The position numbers were made by a program, and so were the translations under genes. Below the pieces are notes generated by a model. It saw only the letters and a list, made by a program, of their open reading frames with translations. It did not search any database and was not told where the DNA came from. From NCBI GenBank assembly GCA_002376725.1, contig DFOM01000002.1, positions 1-25,293 of the forward strand: a DNA stretch of 25,293 nucleotides, written 5' to 3'. Positions 7,554 through 16,331 of the stretch are shown here, piece by piece; positions within the stretch are counted from its first letter, which is position 1; the number at the start of each line of letters is the position of its first letter. Source of the DNA: Cloacimonetes bacterium UBA3541 (GTDB lineage Bacteria > Cloacimonadota > Cloacimonadia > Cloacimonadales > Cloacimonadaceae).

Positions 7554-9385
7554 TGTGGTTCCTCGTTTTTAGAGCTCATATTGCTCTGAATAGGTGTAAA
7601 GCTAGTATTTATAGGAGATTCTTTACCAGGTTTAAAGCGGCTTAAAGCTTGCACTAGTGAACGCAGTTGATGTAGTGCTTCATCCAATTTCTCTGCTTCT
7701 GCACCGCCAGGCATAAAACGGGCTTGCTGACAAAATAACAAGAATTCTTCTAATTGGTCAAGTAGTTCAAGAGGAAGTCCCTTCATTCTTAGAGCATCAA
7801 TAAGTTCAGAAGTGGTAAGGCTTTTAGATATGCCATATTTTCTAGCCAGATAATTCATTAATCCACTTTCTGCTAAAGGATAGAAGTCAGAAGATAGTTT
7901 TTCAGCTGCTTCGGTTGCTTGTCTTAAATACTTGTTAAGGATACGATGAGCAGTTTTTTGAGCATAGGCAATAGGTTCCAATTCCTTTAGTTTATTGTCT
8001 CTTGCTATAAAGGCTGAAATGATAAGTGATAGGGCACAGAGTACCAATATCAACCAAAACCATAGTTCTGTGCTATAATTCTTGTTATTTGGATAATAGC
8101 TAAGATTAAGGAGAGGATTGAGAGCTTGGGGTTTATCTTTATCCAGTAAACCAGAGAAATAGGAAAGGATATTTGATTGATGGACTTTTATCTTTTGAGG
8201 AGTTCCTTTGAAAGTTCTATATACACCCGAATTGGAATCAAACCAAGTAAAAGTATAACTAGGGATAGTCAATTCTCCCGTTTCGCGAGGTAACAAAGTG
8301 TAATGAATAAAACGAGTTCCTTCTATTTCATTAGCCAGTTTATCCTGAATATAGGGTGCTGATACCTGGAATTTATCCACAGGAGGAAAGGGAGCCGCAG
8401 TAAACTGGCTAAAATTTCCTCTTCCTGAGATATTAATAGTCAAGGTTAAAGCATCACCAAGATTTAATTTAGTAGTTGAAACACTCTGTGAAACGGTGAA
8501 ATTTCCTACCGCGCCAGTGAATCCTACTGGAGCTCCTGCTGGTAAAGATTTTACATTTATCCAGCAAGGTTTGGAGCTAATAGTTTTATTAAGAAATCCA
8601 AGGAATTGTGCTTGTCCTTGAAGAATGGGCATCTGTAGCCTTCCAGCTTTATGAGGAAAGATAACATCCTGCTTTATAAGGGCACGCTTATAGGATTTAC
8701 CATTATATACACTATTTTCATATTTAAGTGAAGAAGGTTGGAGAAAGACCGCTTTGCCATAACCCTCAAAATCTTTTTCCGATTCCGCATAGAAAGCTTC
8801 AATTGCCTGTTCGGTGTAAAGATAATAGGAGATTATAACCGGTTCACCTACATAAGCAAAGTCTGTTTCTGGGATACAGAGTAAAAATACTTCTCCTTCT
8901 AAGCGATTGGGACTGAACAGTTCATCTCCAAACGGACTTAAGAAAGGTGATAGATTATATTGTTTCTGTGGTGTTGTAGCATAAGTAGATTCATTCACCT
9001 GAACTGTCAATGGAGTAGTATAATAATCCTTTTTATCCACCTTAACTTTAAAGGCAGGAATAGTGAAGGTACCGGTGCTTTGAGGATTGTAGATATAGGT
9101 AAAGGTTTGAATGTATGTTGTAAAGAATTGTTTATTAGCAATAGAGTATTCAGTAGACGATGAACCAATCACATTGCGAAAGGAGAAGCCTGGTATTTGA
9201 GGTGCTGGAGGAGCAACAACTTTTACCTGTTTATCACTGGTTATTTCCAGCACTAGTTGAAGCTGATCAGACAGGGTAATAACATCTTCTTTTAAATAAG
9301 TATTTATCTTTATTGACTCAGCTTTCAGTGTGCCAATTAGAGAGAGCACGATAATTAAAGCACAAGTAAACTTTTTTACCACCAT
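7550..9385 (-). CDS. batD: BatD-like oxygen-tolerance membrane protein
   Basis: A 611-residue BatD homologue. It has an N-terminal signal peptide (residues about 1-22), a long beta-rich extracytoplasmic region containing the family phrase GDALTLTINISGRGNFSQF (about residue 310-330), one membrane helix near 440-460 (FWLILVLCALSLIISAFIA), and a helical cytoplasmic tail of about 150 residues. The architecture suggests that the extracytoplasmic part contacts periplasmic clients or the VWA domains of BatA/BatB. The ATG overlaps the end of batC by 10 bases (batC ends TGG TGG TAA), with GGAG inside batC as ribosome binding site. The Asn/Ser/Glu-rich extreme C-terminus looks disordered. Confidence 0.88.
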   Translation of the reverse strand: MVVKKFTCALIIVLSLIGTLKAESIKINTYLKEDVITLSDQLQLVLEITSDKQVKVVAPPAPQIPGFSFRNVIGSSSTEYSIANKQFFTTYIQTFTYIYNPQSTGTFTIPAFKVKVDKKDYYTTPLTVQVNESTYATTPQKQYNLSPFLSPFGDELFSPNRLEGEVFLLCIPETDFAYVGEPVIISYYLYTEQAIEAFYAESEKDFEGYGKAVFLQPSSLKYENSVYNGKSYKRALIKQDVIFPHKAGRLQMPILQGQAQFLGFLNKTISSKPCWINVKSLPAGAPVGFTGAVGNFTVSQSVSTTKLNLGDALTLTINISGRGNFSQFTAAPFPPVDKFQVSAPYIQDKLANEIEGTRFIHYTLLPRETGELTIPSYTFTWFDSNSGVYRTFKGTPQKIKVHQSNILSYFSGLLDKDKPQALNPLLNLSYYPNNKNYSTELWFWLILVLCALSLIISAFIARDNKLKELEPIAYAQKTAHRILNKYLRQATEAAEKLSSDFYPLAESGLMNYLARKYGISKSLTTSELIDALRMKGLPLELLDQLEEFLLFCQQARFMPGGAEAEKLDEALHQLRSLVQALSRFKPGKESPINTSFTPIQSNMSSKNEEPQ

Positions 9386-10002
9386 TTATCTCCTTTTCCC
9401 TTAAAAGGTGGAGGGTTCTTTGCCATTCGATCTCTGGCTTCTTTTTGGTCAAGTGCATTTAATCTATTTTCCATTTCTTCCCGGGAAGATTGCTCAGGAG
9501 AATCCTGTTGATTTTCTTCTTTATTGTTTTCACCAAAACCAAATTGTGGGACGATAGTATTTTTCTTTTTGAGAGCCAGTTCATAATTTGCTTTAGCATT
9601 TTCATCATTTGGGTCAAGTAACATAGCGTTTAGATATTCTTGAAGAGCATTATCTATCTGGTTATCACGGTAATAAGCATTTCCAAGGTCATAATGCAAT
9701 TCGGAAACTTCATTATTTTCTTTTAGAGCATCCTCTAGTTTTTTTATGCTTTCTTCAAATTTACCTTGTTTGTAGAAAGCTTTACCCAAACTGCTTTCTG
9801 GAATGTAGTCCTTGTCTTTGCTGTTTATGTCCTTCTCCCAAATTTTTGCTGCCTTATCGTAATGACCCTTATTATAAAATAAACTTGCTCTACTATGCCT
9901 AAGCGATTTCTGGCTAAATAATAAAGTATAAAATAGAAATAATAGGATCAGTATAACCAGAACAAGGATAATGTGGTAGAATAACAGATTTTTATCTTTC
10001 AT
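9376..10002 (-). CDS. batC: BatC-like TPR protein
   Basis: A 208-residue protein with a single N-terminal membrane anchor (about 8-29), followed by TPR motifs (about 38-145, for example AFYKQGKFEESIKKLEDAL and ELHYDLGNAYYRDNQIDNAL). A low-complexity Gln/Glu/Ser/Asn linker (158-185) and the short conserved-looking tail NPPPFKGKGDKWW complete it. TPR domains are scaffolds, and in the Bat system BatC probably bridges the VWA proteins and BatD/BatE. Start and batB stop overlap as ATGA. Confidence 0.85.
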   Translation of the reverse strand: MKDKNLLFYHIILVLVILILLFLFYTLLFSQKSLRHSRASLFYNKGHYDKAAKIWEKDINSKDKDYIPESSLGKAFYKQGKFEESIKKLEDALKENNEVSELHYDLGNAYYRDNQIDNALQEYLNAMLLDPNDENAKANYELALKKKNTIVPQFGFGENNKEENQQDSPEQSSREEMENRLNALDQKEARDRMAKNPPPFKGKGDKWW

Positions 10003-10973
10003 ACCTTTTCCCTTTTGCGCGAGAGAGGTAGAAAAAGACTTTCTATCAATAAAATAATTAAGGCAATAGCTGTAGGTATAGCATACTGGTCTTTTAGAAC
10101 GGAGAAGTTTCTACTTCTTCCTCTACCAGATTCACTGGCATAAATATTTGAGAGAATGGGGTCTAATTCTCCCTGTTCAGGAGTTACGGAAAAGTATTTT
10201 CCTTTTCCGATAGAGGCAATTGCCTGTAAAGTCTTAGCATCAAGCTTAGTGAATGCTTGCTGACCAGTCTTCTCATTTCTAATAAAAGTGCCTTCTTCAC
10301 TACCTATCCCTAGAACATAGATTTTCACTCCTTGTGAACTTAATCTTTTGGCTTGAAGAATAGCATTACCTGCGAGGTCTTCTCCATCGGTTATCAATAG
10401 AAGGATATTGCTTCCACCTGCTGATTGAAAAGAACGGCTAGCCAAAGCTAGGGCAGCACCAATATCAGTGCCATACTCAACAACAGTATCAGTATTGATA
10501 CTATTTAGCACCATCTGCGCACAAGCATAATCATCTGTAAGAGGACATTCCAGAGTAGGAACTCCTGCAAAAGTAATGATACCAATGCGATCTCCCTTAA
10601 GTTTATCCATCAAAGTATCTATTTGCATCTTGGCTCTAAGAAGCCTGCTGGGCGAAATATCTTGTGCATCCATACTCTTGGAAACATCTAAACAAATTAT
10701 AATGTCCAGTCCGCTGAAACTGTATTCTTTTTCTTCGTAATCCCATTGAGGACGCAGTAAAGCGAAAATAATAAATGCTAAAGCCAGGAAAGTTAATATA
10801 TATTTAAAAAAGTGTAAAAACTGAGATCGGTTTTGGAAATATTCAGAATATAACGAAACATCCGCAAAGCGAGAGAAAAGTTTTTTTTCGCGTCTATTCC
10901 AAAAAAATAGGGATAAGATTAAGGGAATGAGAATTAATAGTAGCCAGACATTTCCAGGATAATATATACTCAT
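9999..10973 (-). CDS. batB: BatB-like VWA-domain membrane protein
   Basis: A 324-residue protein with two N-terminal membrane helices (about 8-24 and 55-73), a von Willebrand factor A domain (about 88-285) and a C-terminal helix (about 299-317). The metal-ion-dependent adhesion site is intact: Asp96, Ser98 and Ser100 in CLDVSKSMD, with the downstream TFAG...CPLTDD and LLITDGEDLAG segments. It probably binds Mg or Mn and forms part of the MoxR-dependent assembly complex at the membrane. The ATG is 4 bases after the batA stop, with AAGGA between. The paralogue batA is immediately upstream. Confidence 0.9.
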   Translation of the reverse strand: MSIYYPGNVWLLLILIPLILSLFFWNRREKKLFSRFADVSLYSEYFQNRSQFLHFFKYILTFLALAFIIFALLRPQWDYEEKEYSFSGLDIIICLDVSKSMDAQDISPSRLLRAKMQIDTLMDKLKGDRIGIITFAGVPTLECPLTDDYACAQMVLNSINTDTVVEYGTDIGAALALASRSFQSAGGSNILLLITDGEDLAGNAILQAKRLSSQGVKIYVLGIGSEEGTFIRNEKTGQQAFTKLDAKTLQAIASIGKGKYFSVTPEQGELDPILSNIYASESGRGRSRNFSVLKDQYAIPTAIALIILLIESLFLPLSRKREKV

Positions 10974-10977
10974 TTCC

Positions 10978-11973
10978 TTACTCCGGTATAATAGGCATAA
11001 TTATCAATCGCAAAAAAAGTTCTATGGTTAATAGGGCAAAGGCAATCCAGAGTAATGGCATAAACTTTTCTGCCCATATATAGCGTATTTGAATCTGGTA
11101 AGTGGTCTTTTCCAGTTTATCTATTTTATCCATAATCTCTTGTAATTGAGTTTTGTTCCCAGCTTGAGCAGCTTTTCCGGTTCCAGTAATTTCGGCAACT
11201 GCATTTAGGGTTTCCATATCAAGTTCAACCAGCATTTTTTGATAGTAAGTTCCAAAGAAAGGGTCTTCAACCGGATAATCAACCAAGCCACTAGTACCGA
11301 CTCCAATGGGATAGATCTTTATTCCATAAGCTTTTGCCATTTTTGCTGCGGTTAGAGGGTCTATTTCTCCTGTGTTACTCACACCATCAGTGATTAGGAT
11401 AATAACCTTACTTTTGGCTGTGCTATCTTTAAGTCTGGCTACAGCTTTGGCAATGCCGATTCCGATAGCAGTAAAAGATGCTTCTTTATTTACTTGAAGA
11501 CGGTCAAGTTGTTCTAATATAGCTTGATGGTCAAAAGTTAAGGGACTTTGAGTTAGAGCATATTCAGAGAAAGCAACTAGACCGAAACGGTCGTTAACTC
11601 TTTTTTTGATAAAATCTTTTGCTACATTGACAGCGGCACCTAACCTGTTTTGAGGAGCAAAATCCATAGCTAGCATTGATCCACTGATATCTATAGCAAG
11701 AACAATATCTACACCTTTTTGACTGATATCACGAGTTCCATAACCCCAGCGAGGTTGAGCCAGTGCTAATATTAAACAGATTAGAGTTAAACTTCTGAGA
11801 GTGGGGAAAATATATTTCCAGAACTTGTTTTCTCCCTTTAGCTGTTTGAGAAGAGGTAAACGTGTAAAAGGTAATCTCAGTTTATGTTGTTTCTGGATTT
11901 TAAATTGATACCAGAGAAGAAGAGGAACGAGAATTAGAGCCAGTAACCACCAGGGACGTGCAAAACTAAGCAT
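10978..11973 (-). CDS. batA: BatA-like VWA-domain membrane protein
   Basis: A 331-residue VWA protein with membrane helices at the N-terminus (about 5-22 and 57-73) and near the C-terminus (about 303-325). The MIDAS motif DISGS (about 95-99) and ITDGVSNTGEI are intact. BatA and BatB are paralogues and probably form a heteromeric membrane complex acted on by the MoxR ATPase. An upstream in-frame TTG at 11994 would add seven residues, but the strong GGAGG at 11982-11986 lies downstream of it and 8 bases before the ATG at 11973, so I start there. This leaves an 8-base overlap with the preceding gene. Confidence 0.9.
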   Translation of the reverse strand: MLSFARPWWLLALILVPLLLWYQFKIQKQHKLRLPFTRLPLLKQLKGENKFWKYIFPTLRSLTLICLILALAQPRWGYGTRDISQKGVDIVLAIDISGSMLAMDFAPQNRLGAAVNVAKDFIKKRVNDRFGLVAFSEYALTQSPLTFDHQAILEQLDRLQVNKEASFTAIGIGIAKAVARLKDSTAKSKVIILITDGVSNTGEIDPLTAAKMAKAYGIKIYPIGVGTSGLVDYPVEDPFFGTYYQKMLVELDMETLNAVAEITGTGKAAQAGNKTQLQEIMDKIDKLEKTTYQIQIRYIWAEKFMPLLWIAFALLTIELFLRLIIMPIIPE

Positions 11974-12886
11974 GCTCAATTCCTCCGTGAGCAAGCTTGT
12001 GTTGTGCTTCTACTAATTCAAAAGTTTGCAACCAGGACCTTAACCAGTTCTCATATTCCTCTATTTCTTCCCGCGAAGGGATATATTTAGCGAATTTAAC
12101 TTTATCACAGTATTTAAGAAAATCCAGCACTTCTTGACTGCCTGATATATATATTCTATCCATAAATTGTTGGATTTCGGAAGTGGTCATTTCTACTGCT
12201 GGAAAACGATATCTCCGTTCCAAAAACCGTCGGATAATTAAAGAAAGCTCATAATGATGACGAATGTATTCACCTTTTTGAATTAAATCCAGAGACAAAA
12301 GTTCATCCAAATTCTTCAAGGCTATCTTCCAATCAGGTTCTAAGGAGGCAGAAGATGAGATATCTTCTTTTATAGTGGAATCTTTTTTGGATTTGTTTCT
12401 TCTTTGCAAAATCAAGTAGATAATTCCACTCAAAGCAAGTGCAATTAATAGATAATATATCCAGATGGGTAGTTGCAGAGGGTATTTGGCTAAGGGTTTG
12501 ATATCAACCAATGTGGTATCATTTTTTGCTCTAATAGGAATAACTTTAACCTGAAAGGCATCCGTGAAGTGAGCTTGTCCATCTGAATTTTCCGGAATAA
12601 CTTGCAATTTAGGGAAACTAAGTGAACCTGTTAGCAGAGGAACGATAGTTAATTGTAACCAGGTTTTTCCTGAGGGTGCTTTTATCTTTTCTACTTCAAG
12701 AATTTTAAAGGCAGTTAAAGTGTCCGGTACAACTACACTTTTTAAGGGTACATCAGCATAGATTTGCAGTTGAAAACGATTTCCAACATTCAGGTTATCA
12801 TCATTAACCAATTTTTGCTGAATAGATATAGCAGTCAGAAAGCTTATCAAGAGCAGCATTAAAGTCAGGGAGAGGATTTTTTTCAT
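11966..12886 (-). CDS. Bat-operon membrane protein (DUF4381/BatD-like)
   Basis: A 306-residue protein of the type found between DUF58 and batA in Bat operons. It has a signal peptide (about 1-22, MKKILSLTLMLLLISFLTA), a beta-rich extracytoplasmic domain (about 25-135), one membrane helix (about 141-161), and a basic then helical cytoplasmic domain (165-306) rich in charged and aromatic residues. The topology resembles a short BatD. I do not know a biochemical function; its invariant position between the DUF58 and VWA genes suggests it is part of the same membrane assembly. The ATG overlaps the DUF58 stop as ATGA. Confidence 0.8.
   Translation of the reverse strand: MKKILSLTLMLLLISFLTAISIQQKLVNDDNLNVGNRFQLQIYADVPLKSVVVPDTLTAFKILEVEKIKAPSGKTWLQLTIVPLLTGSLSFPKLQVIPENSDGQAHFTDAFQVKVIPIRAKNDTTLVDIKPLAKYPLQLPIWIYYLLIALALSGIIYLILQRRNKSKKDSTIKEDISSSASLEPDWKIALKNLDELLSLDLIQKGEYIRHHYELSLIIRRFLERRYRFPAVEMTTSEIQQFMDRIYISGSQEVLDFLKYCDKVKFAKYIPSREEIEEYENWLRSWLQTFELVEAQHKLAHGGIEHA
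11982..11986 (-). promoter_or_regulatory. Ribosome binding site deciding the batA start
   Basis: A perfect GGAGG on the minus strand lies 8 bases upstream of the ATG at 11973 and downstream of the alternative TTG at 11994. It therefore supports the shorter batA product. Confidence 0.65.
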
Positions 12887-13779
12887 CTTCCTTCCCTTAA
12901 TCTTCTTCTTCGTTGTTCAAAGAAAGTTCTAAGTGCTTTGATATGAGAATCTTTGCTTCTCAATAAGATATAATCTACTTTCATCTTAGCCAGCTCTTTA
13001 GAAAGGTTTTCTTGCTGCTGAGATACTCTTGCCTCATAAGCTTTTTGTAATGAGATAGAAGATGTATTGCAATAAAGTGTATCTCCTGTTTCCGGATCAT
13101 AAAGATTTAGGACTCCCGCATCAGGTAATTTTAATTCAGCTTCATCCAGGACCTGGATAGCGATTACATCATGCTTTTGTGCCAAAATTTCAAGAGGTTT
13201 ATTATAATCGCTATCCATAAAATCAGAAAGGATAAACACTACTGACCTTTTTTTCAAGATATGATTAGCAAAGGTTAGAGCTTCATATAAAGAAGTATTT
13301 TTATGTTCCGGTTCCAGGTAAAGCACATCTCTTAATATCTCTAAGGCTTTATTGCGTCCTTTGCGAGCAGGAAGATACTTTTCCAGCTGGTCTGAAAACA
13401 TTATGAGCCCAACTTTATCATTATTAGAGAGAGCGGAGAAGGAAAGAAGAGCAATAATTTCTGCCACTCGTTCTTGTTTTTTAGGATGAACCGTTCCAAA
13501 TTGCATTGAAGCAGATACATCAACAATAAAGAAGACATTGAGTTCCCTGGTTTCGGTATATTTTTTTATATAAGGAGCACCTAAACGAGCAGAAACATTC
13601 CAATCAATATCCCGATAATTATCTCCAGCTTGATATTCACGCACTTCAGAAAATTCTAAACCCTGTCCTTTAAAGCTGGAACGGTATTCTCCACTAAAGA
13701 TTTCATTAACCAGGTTCTTAGTTCGGATCTCTAGTTTTCCAATCCGAGCAAGAATTTCTGCAGGTGTCGGAGAAGACAT
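12883..13779 (-). CDS. DUF58 domain protein (VWA-like, MoxR partner)
   Basis: A 298-residue soluble DUF58 protein. The hallmark region REYQAGDNYRDIDWN...YIKKYTETREL (47-80) is followed by a VWA-like fold with MIDAS-type DVSAS at 87-91 and a strand-loop VFILSDFMD. DUF58 proteins are encoded next to MoxR-type AAA+ ATPases throughout bacteria and are thought to act as adaptor or client-binding partners. There is no membrane helix. The ATG is 12 bases after the moxR stop, with AAGGA eight bases upstream. The C-terminus is Arg-rich (RRRRLREGR). Confidence 0.92.
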   Translation of the reverse strand: MSSPTPAEILARIGKLEIRTKNLVNEIFSGEYRSSFKGQGLEFSEVREYQAGDNYRDIDWNVSARLGAPYIKKYTETRELNVFFIVDVSASMQFGTVHPKKQERVAEIIALLSFSALSNNDKVGLIMFSDQLEKYLPARKGRNKALEILRDVLYLEPEHKNTSLYEALTFANHILKKRSVVFILSDFMDSDYNKPLEILAQKHDVIAIQVLDEAELKLPDAGVLNLYDPETGDTLYCNTSSISLQKAYEARVSQQQENLSKELAKMKVDYILLRSKDSHIKALRTFFEQRRRRLREGR

Positions 13780-13791
13780 AGATTGAATCCT

Positions 13792-14778
13792 TTATGGAAC
13801 TTCTATCTCTTCAAATATGCGAGTGATAATATCTTCGGTACTAACTTGTTCTGCCTCAGCTTCATAGGAAAGAATAATACGATGTCTCAATACATCTTTA
13901 CCTATTGCCTTAATGTCATCAGGGATAACATAAGCGCGGTGTTCCAAATAAGCATTAGCTTTGGCTGCACGGGCAAGAAAAATAGTAGCTCTGGGTGAAG
14001 CACCATATTGTATCAAACCAGTTAATGCGGATATGCGTGGATAGCGTTGGGGATAACGGGTTGCCTGTACCAGATTGAGGATGTAATATTTTAATCGTTC
14101 TTCCATATACAAATCTGCCAATATCTCTCGCATATAATCCAAATCTGAAGGGTTAAGCACCGGATTAACTCTTAGTTCTCGTTCCACAACCATCCTTTCT
14201 AAAATTTCCTTTTCTTCTTCCAGATTGGGATATTTAATCTTGAGTTTCATTAAAAAACGATCAACCTGGGCTTCAGGTAAGGGATAGGTTCCTTCCTGTT
14301 CTATAGGATTCTGAGTTGCCATAACGAAAAAGGGACGCGGTAGAGGATAGGTGGTATCTCCGATTGTAACTTGTCGTTCTTGCATAGCTTCCAGCAGAGC
14401 TGATTGAACTTTGGCGGGAGCACGATTTATTTCATCGGCAAGAATAAAATTAGAAAAAATAGGTCCTTTTTTAGTAGTGAATTCACCCGTCTTCTGATTA
14501 TAGATTAAAGTGCCGGTTATATCTGCAGGAAGTAGGTCAGGAGTGAATTGAATGCGCTTAAAATGGGCATCAAATGCTTGAGCTAAAGTGCTAATTATTA
14601 GTGTTTTTGCCAGTCCAGGAACTCCCTCTATTAGGATATGACCATTGGCTAAAAGTCCTATTAATAAACGATTGATTATGGCATCCTGTCCAACAATTAC
14701 TTTGGCAATCTCATTACGCAAAACATCAAGTTGTGCTGAACTCGTTGCCACTCTATAGTTTAATTCTTGAATATCCAT
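13792..14778 (-). CDS. MoxR-family AAA+ ATPase
   Basis: A 328-residue MoxR-type AAA+ ATPase that opens the Bat operon. Walker A is GVPGLAKT (52-59) and Walker B with the family extension is ILADEINRAP (112-121). Sensor-type residues appear in MATQNPIEQEGTYPLPEAQVDRF (153-175), a MoxR signature, and the C-terminal lid contains GASPRATIFLARAAKA. MoxR ATPases act as chaperones that insert cofactors or remodel protein complexes, usually with VWA-domain partners. Here those partners (DUF58, BatA, BatB) are encoded directly downstream. GGGAG lies a few bases before the ATG. Confidence 0.95.
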   Translation of the reverse strand: MDIQELNYRVATSSAQLDVLRNEIAKVIVGQDAIINRLLIGLLANGHILIEGVPGLAKTLIISTLAQAFDAHFKRIQFTPDLLPADITGTLIYNQKTGEFTTKKGPIFSNFILADEINRAPAKVQSALLEAMQERQVTIGDTTYPLPRPFFVMATQNPIEQEGTYPLPEAQVDRFLMKLKIKYPNLEEEKEILERMVVERELRVNPVLNPSDLDYMREILADLYMEERLKYYILNLVQATRYPQRYPRISALTGLIQYGASPRATIFLARAAKANAYLEHRAYVIPDDIKAIGKDVLRHRIILSYEAEAEQVSTEDIITRIFEEIEVP

Positions 14779-14810
14779 CTAATCTCCCAATTTTTCTCTT
14801 AGATAAATAT

Positions 14811-14835
14811 CGGGAACAGGATAGTCCTATTCCCG
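14811..14835 (-). terminator. 10-bp hairpin between rpmB and moxR
   Basis: On the minus strand, CGGGAATAGG, a 5-base loop, then CCTGTTCCCG form a 10-bp stem with one G-U pair. The hairpin lies between the rpmB stop (14890) and the moxR start (14778). It is followed by a moderately T-rich stretch (ATATTTATCT), not a clean T run. It may be the rpmB terminator, an attenuator that lets part of the transcription into the Bat operon, or a processing site. Confidence 0.5.
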
Positions 14836-14889
14836 ATCTCGCACAATTGGCATTGTTTATTTAACTGTTGTGCAGTATGGTTAATTCTA

Positions 14890-15081
14890 TTAAACAACCT
14901 TACGAACTTTATTCGCTTTGAGGCAGGAGGTACAAACTTTGACTTTCTTGACTTTGCCATCAACGATAGCACGGACAAAATGTACATTAGGATAAAAACG
15001 ACGTTTGGTTGCATTCAAAGAATGACTGCGATGATTACCAACCATAGCTTTTTTTCCACATATATCACATACTCTTGACAT
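14890..15081 (-). CDS. rpmB: 50S ribosomal protein L28 (zinc-type)
   Basis: A 63-residue L28 of the zinc-binding (C+) type: Cys5/Cys8 (VCDICGK) and Cys50/Cys53 (VCTSCLK). The core HSLNATKRRFYPNVHFVR is characteristic. It is a structural protein of the large ribosomal subunit. It stands alone here, without the rpmG partner often found next to it. A likely promoter lies directly upstream and a hairpin downstream, suggesting a monocistronic unit. A second frame overlapping it is only a shadow. Confidence 0.96.
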   Translation of the reverse strand: MSRVCDICGKKAMVGNHRSHSLNATKRRFYPNVHFVRAIVDGKVKKVKVCTSCLKANKVRKVV

Positions 15082-15112
15082 CTTTCACCATCCAAATTGA
15101 TTTCTATTTACC

Positions 15113-15140
15113 ATTATTTTATGAATGCCTTTTTTGACAA
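15113..15140 (-). promoter_or_regulatory. Probable sigma-70-type promoter of rpmB
   Basis: On the minus strand TTGTCA (15140-15135) and AATAAT (15118-15113) are separated by 16 bases; each is one substitution from consensus TTGACA and TATAAT. The predicted start of transcription would lie about 25 bases before the rpmB ATG. Read from sequence only. Confidence 0.45.
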
Positions 15141-15194
15141 GATATTATTTAGATTAGATCAACTACCTAAGTACTAGGTTCAAAATCTGGATTT

Positions 15195-16331
15195 TTAGTA
15201 AAGCTCCTTTCCATAAAGGTCGTATTTTTGAGGAATACGAATATCAAAACGGGCACCCTGAGGTTTTGCCGGGGTATATTCTAGTCTACCTTTATGTTCT
15301 AGCACGTGTTTTTGACAGATAGAAAGTCCCAGACCTGCGCCATTAGGTTTATTATAGCTAATAAAGGGTTTAAATAAATCTGCCACAACGGCGGGAGGGA
15401 CACCTGGTCCATCATCTATAACACTTATCTGTAGCCAGTTAGATGCTAAATTAGCCGTAATCTTAATAGTGCCACTAGTTCCAATTGCTTCTGAGCTGTT
15501 ACGAATGAGGTTAATAATAGCACGGCGGATACGTCTCTCATCAAAATAAGCGGGTTCACTGCATTTATTTTCTATTACCAGTTCAATATTGCGGCTTTTT
15601 AAAGAAGGTCCGTAGGTATCTTCAATATCTTTTAAAAAGTTTACCATATCTACTTTTTGAATAATCAGGTGAGTAGGATTACCTTTAATATAATCCAGAG
15701 TTTCCTGTAGAAGTTCATCCATCAAATTTGCCTGTTTAATTATGCCCTGAGTCAAGTCCTCTGCTTTCGGGAAAAGAGTTTCAATTAATTGAGCATTTAG
15801 ACTGATAATAGTTAAGGGGGATTTGATATCGTTTATTAGCTTACTGGTTGCTTTGCCTATAGCAGTTAAACGGTTTTTACGTATCATTTCATTAAAAGAA
15901 TCAGCAAATCGCTCATTAGCCAGGTTGATTCTTTCTGAAAGAGCAGAGAACAGATTAAGCATTATATTTGGATAGGAAAAGCAAAGTCTCTGTAATTCTT
16001 CTTCAGGAATTTCAAGTAATTCGGTATCTTCCAGAGCTATGGCATCTGCAATGCAAGGTTCTGCATTTAAAAAGCTCTGTTCCCCAAAGAATTCTCCTTC
16101 TTCCATAACGGTTATTGAAGTTATAGATTGTTCAGAATCTTTGCCCTCTTTCTTTATTTCCACTTTTCCCTTGAGGATTACATATAGACAGGAACCTTTT
16201 TCCTTTTCTGGTTGTATCTTATCCCCTTTTTTAAATTTGATGCTCTTTAGCTGTTGTTTAATTCTATCAATGCTACTTTCATCTATTCCATCAAAGAGAT
16301 TAATAATTTTTTTCTTACTTTCTTTCTTCAT
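15195..16331 (-). CDS. cNMP-binding-domain sensor kinase-like protein lacking phospho-His
   Basis: A 378-residue soluble protein with no membrane helix. Residues about 10-125 form a CRP-type cyclic-nucleotide-binding fold (FGEQSF near 82-87). The Arg that binds the cyclic phosphate in CAP, ten residues after the Glu, is Ile94 here, so binding of cAMP/cGMP is doubtful. Residues 150-215 resemble a dimerisation/HisKA domain, but the expected HExxNPL motif reads NDIKSPL (167-173), with Asn167 replacing the His. The C-terminal ATPase domain is intact: N box INLIRNSSEAI (273-283), G1 DDGPG (306-310) and G2 GAGLGLSI (331-338). It may be a pseudokinase, a phosphatase-type or allosteric regulator, or phosphorylate elsewhere. 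No response regulator is nearby. The start is the first ATG; the spacer to the flavodiiron gene is about 140 bases. Confidence 0.85.
   Translation of the reverse strand: MKKESKKKIINLFDGIDESSIDRIKQQLKSIKFKKGDKIQPEKEKGSCLYVILKGKVEIKKEGKDSEQSITSITVMEEGEFFGEQSFLNAEPCIADAIALEDTELLEIPEEELQRLCFSYPNIMLNLFSALSERINLANERFADSFNEMIRKNRLTAIGKATSKLINDIKSPLTIISLNAQLIETLFPKAEDLTQGIIKQANLMDELLQETLDYIKGNPTHLIIQKVDMVNFLKDIEDTYGPSLKSRNIELVIENKCSEPAYFDERRIRRAIINLIRNSSEAIGTSGTIKITANLASNWLQISVIDDGPGVPPAVVADLFKPFISYNKPNGAGLGLSICQKHVLEHKGRLEYTPAKPQGARFDIRIPQKYDLYGKELY

Noticed and set aside
14799..15014. 71-codon minus-strand frame overlapping rpmB
   Set aside because: It is a shadow of L28, which is unmistakable in the other frame.
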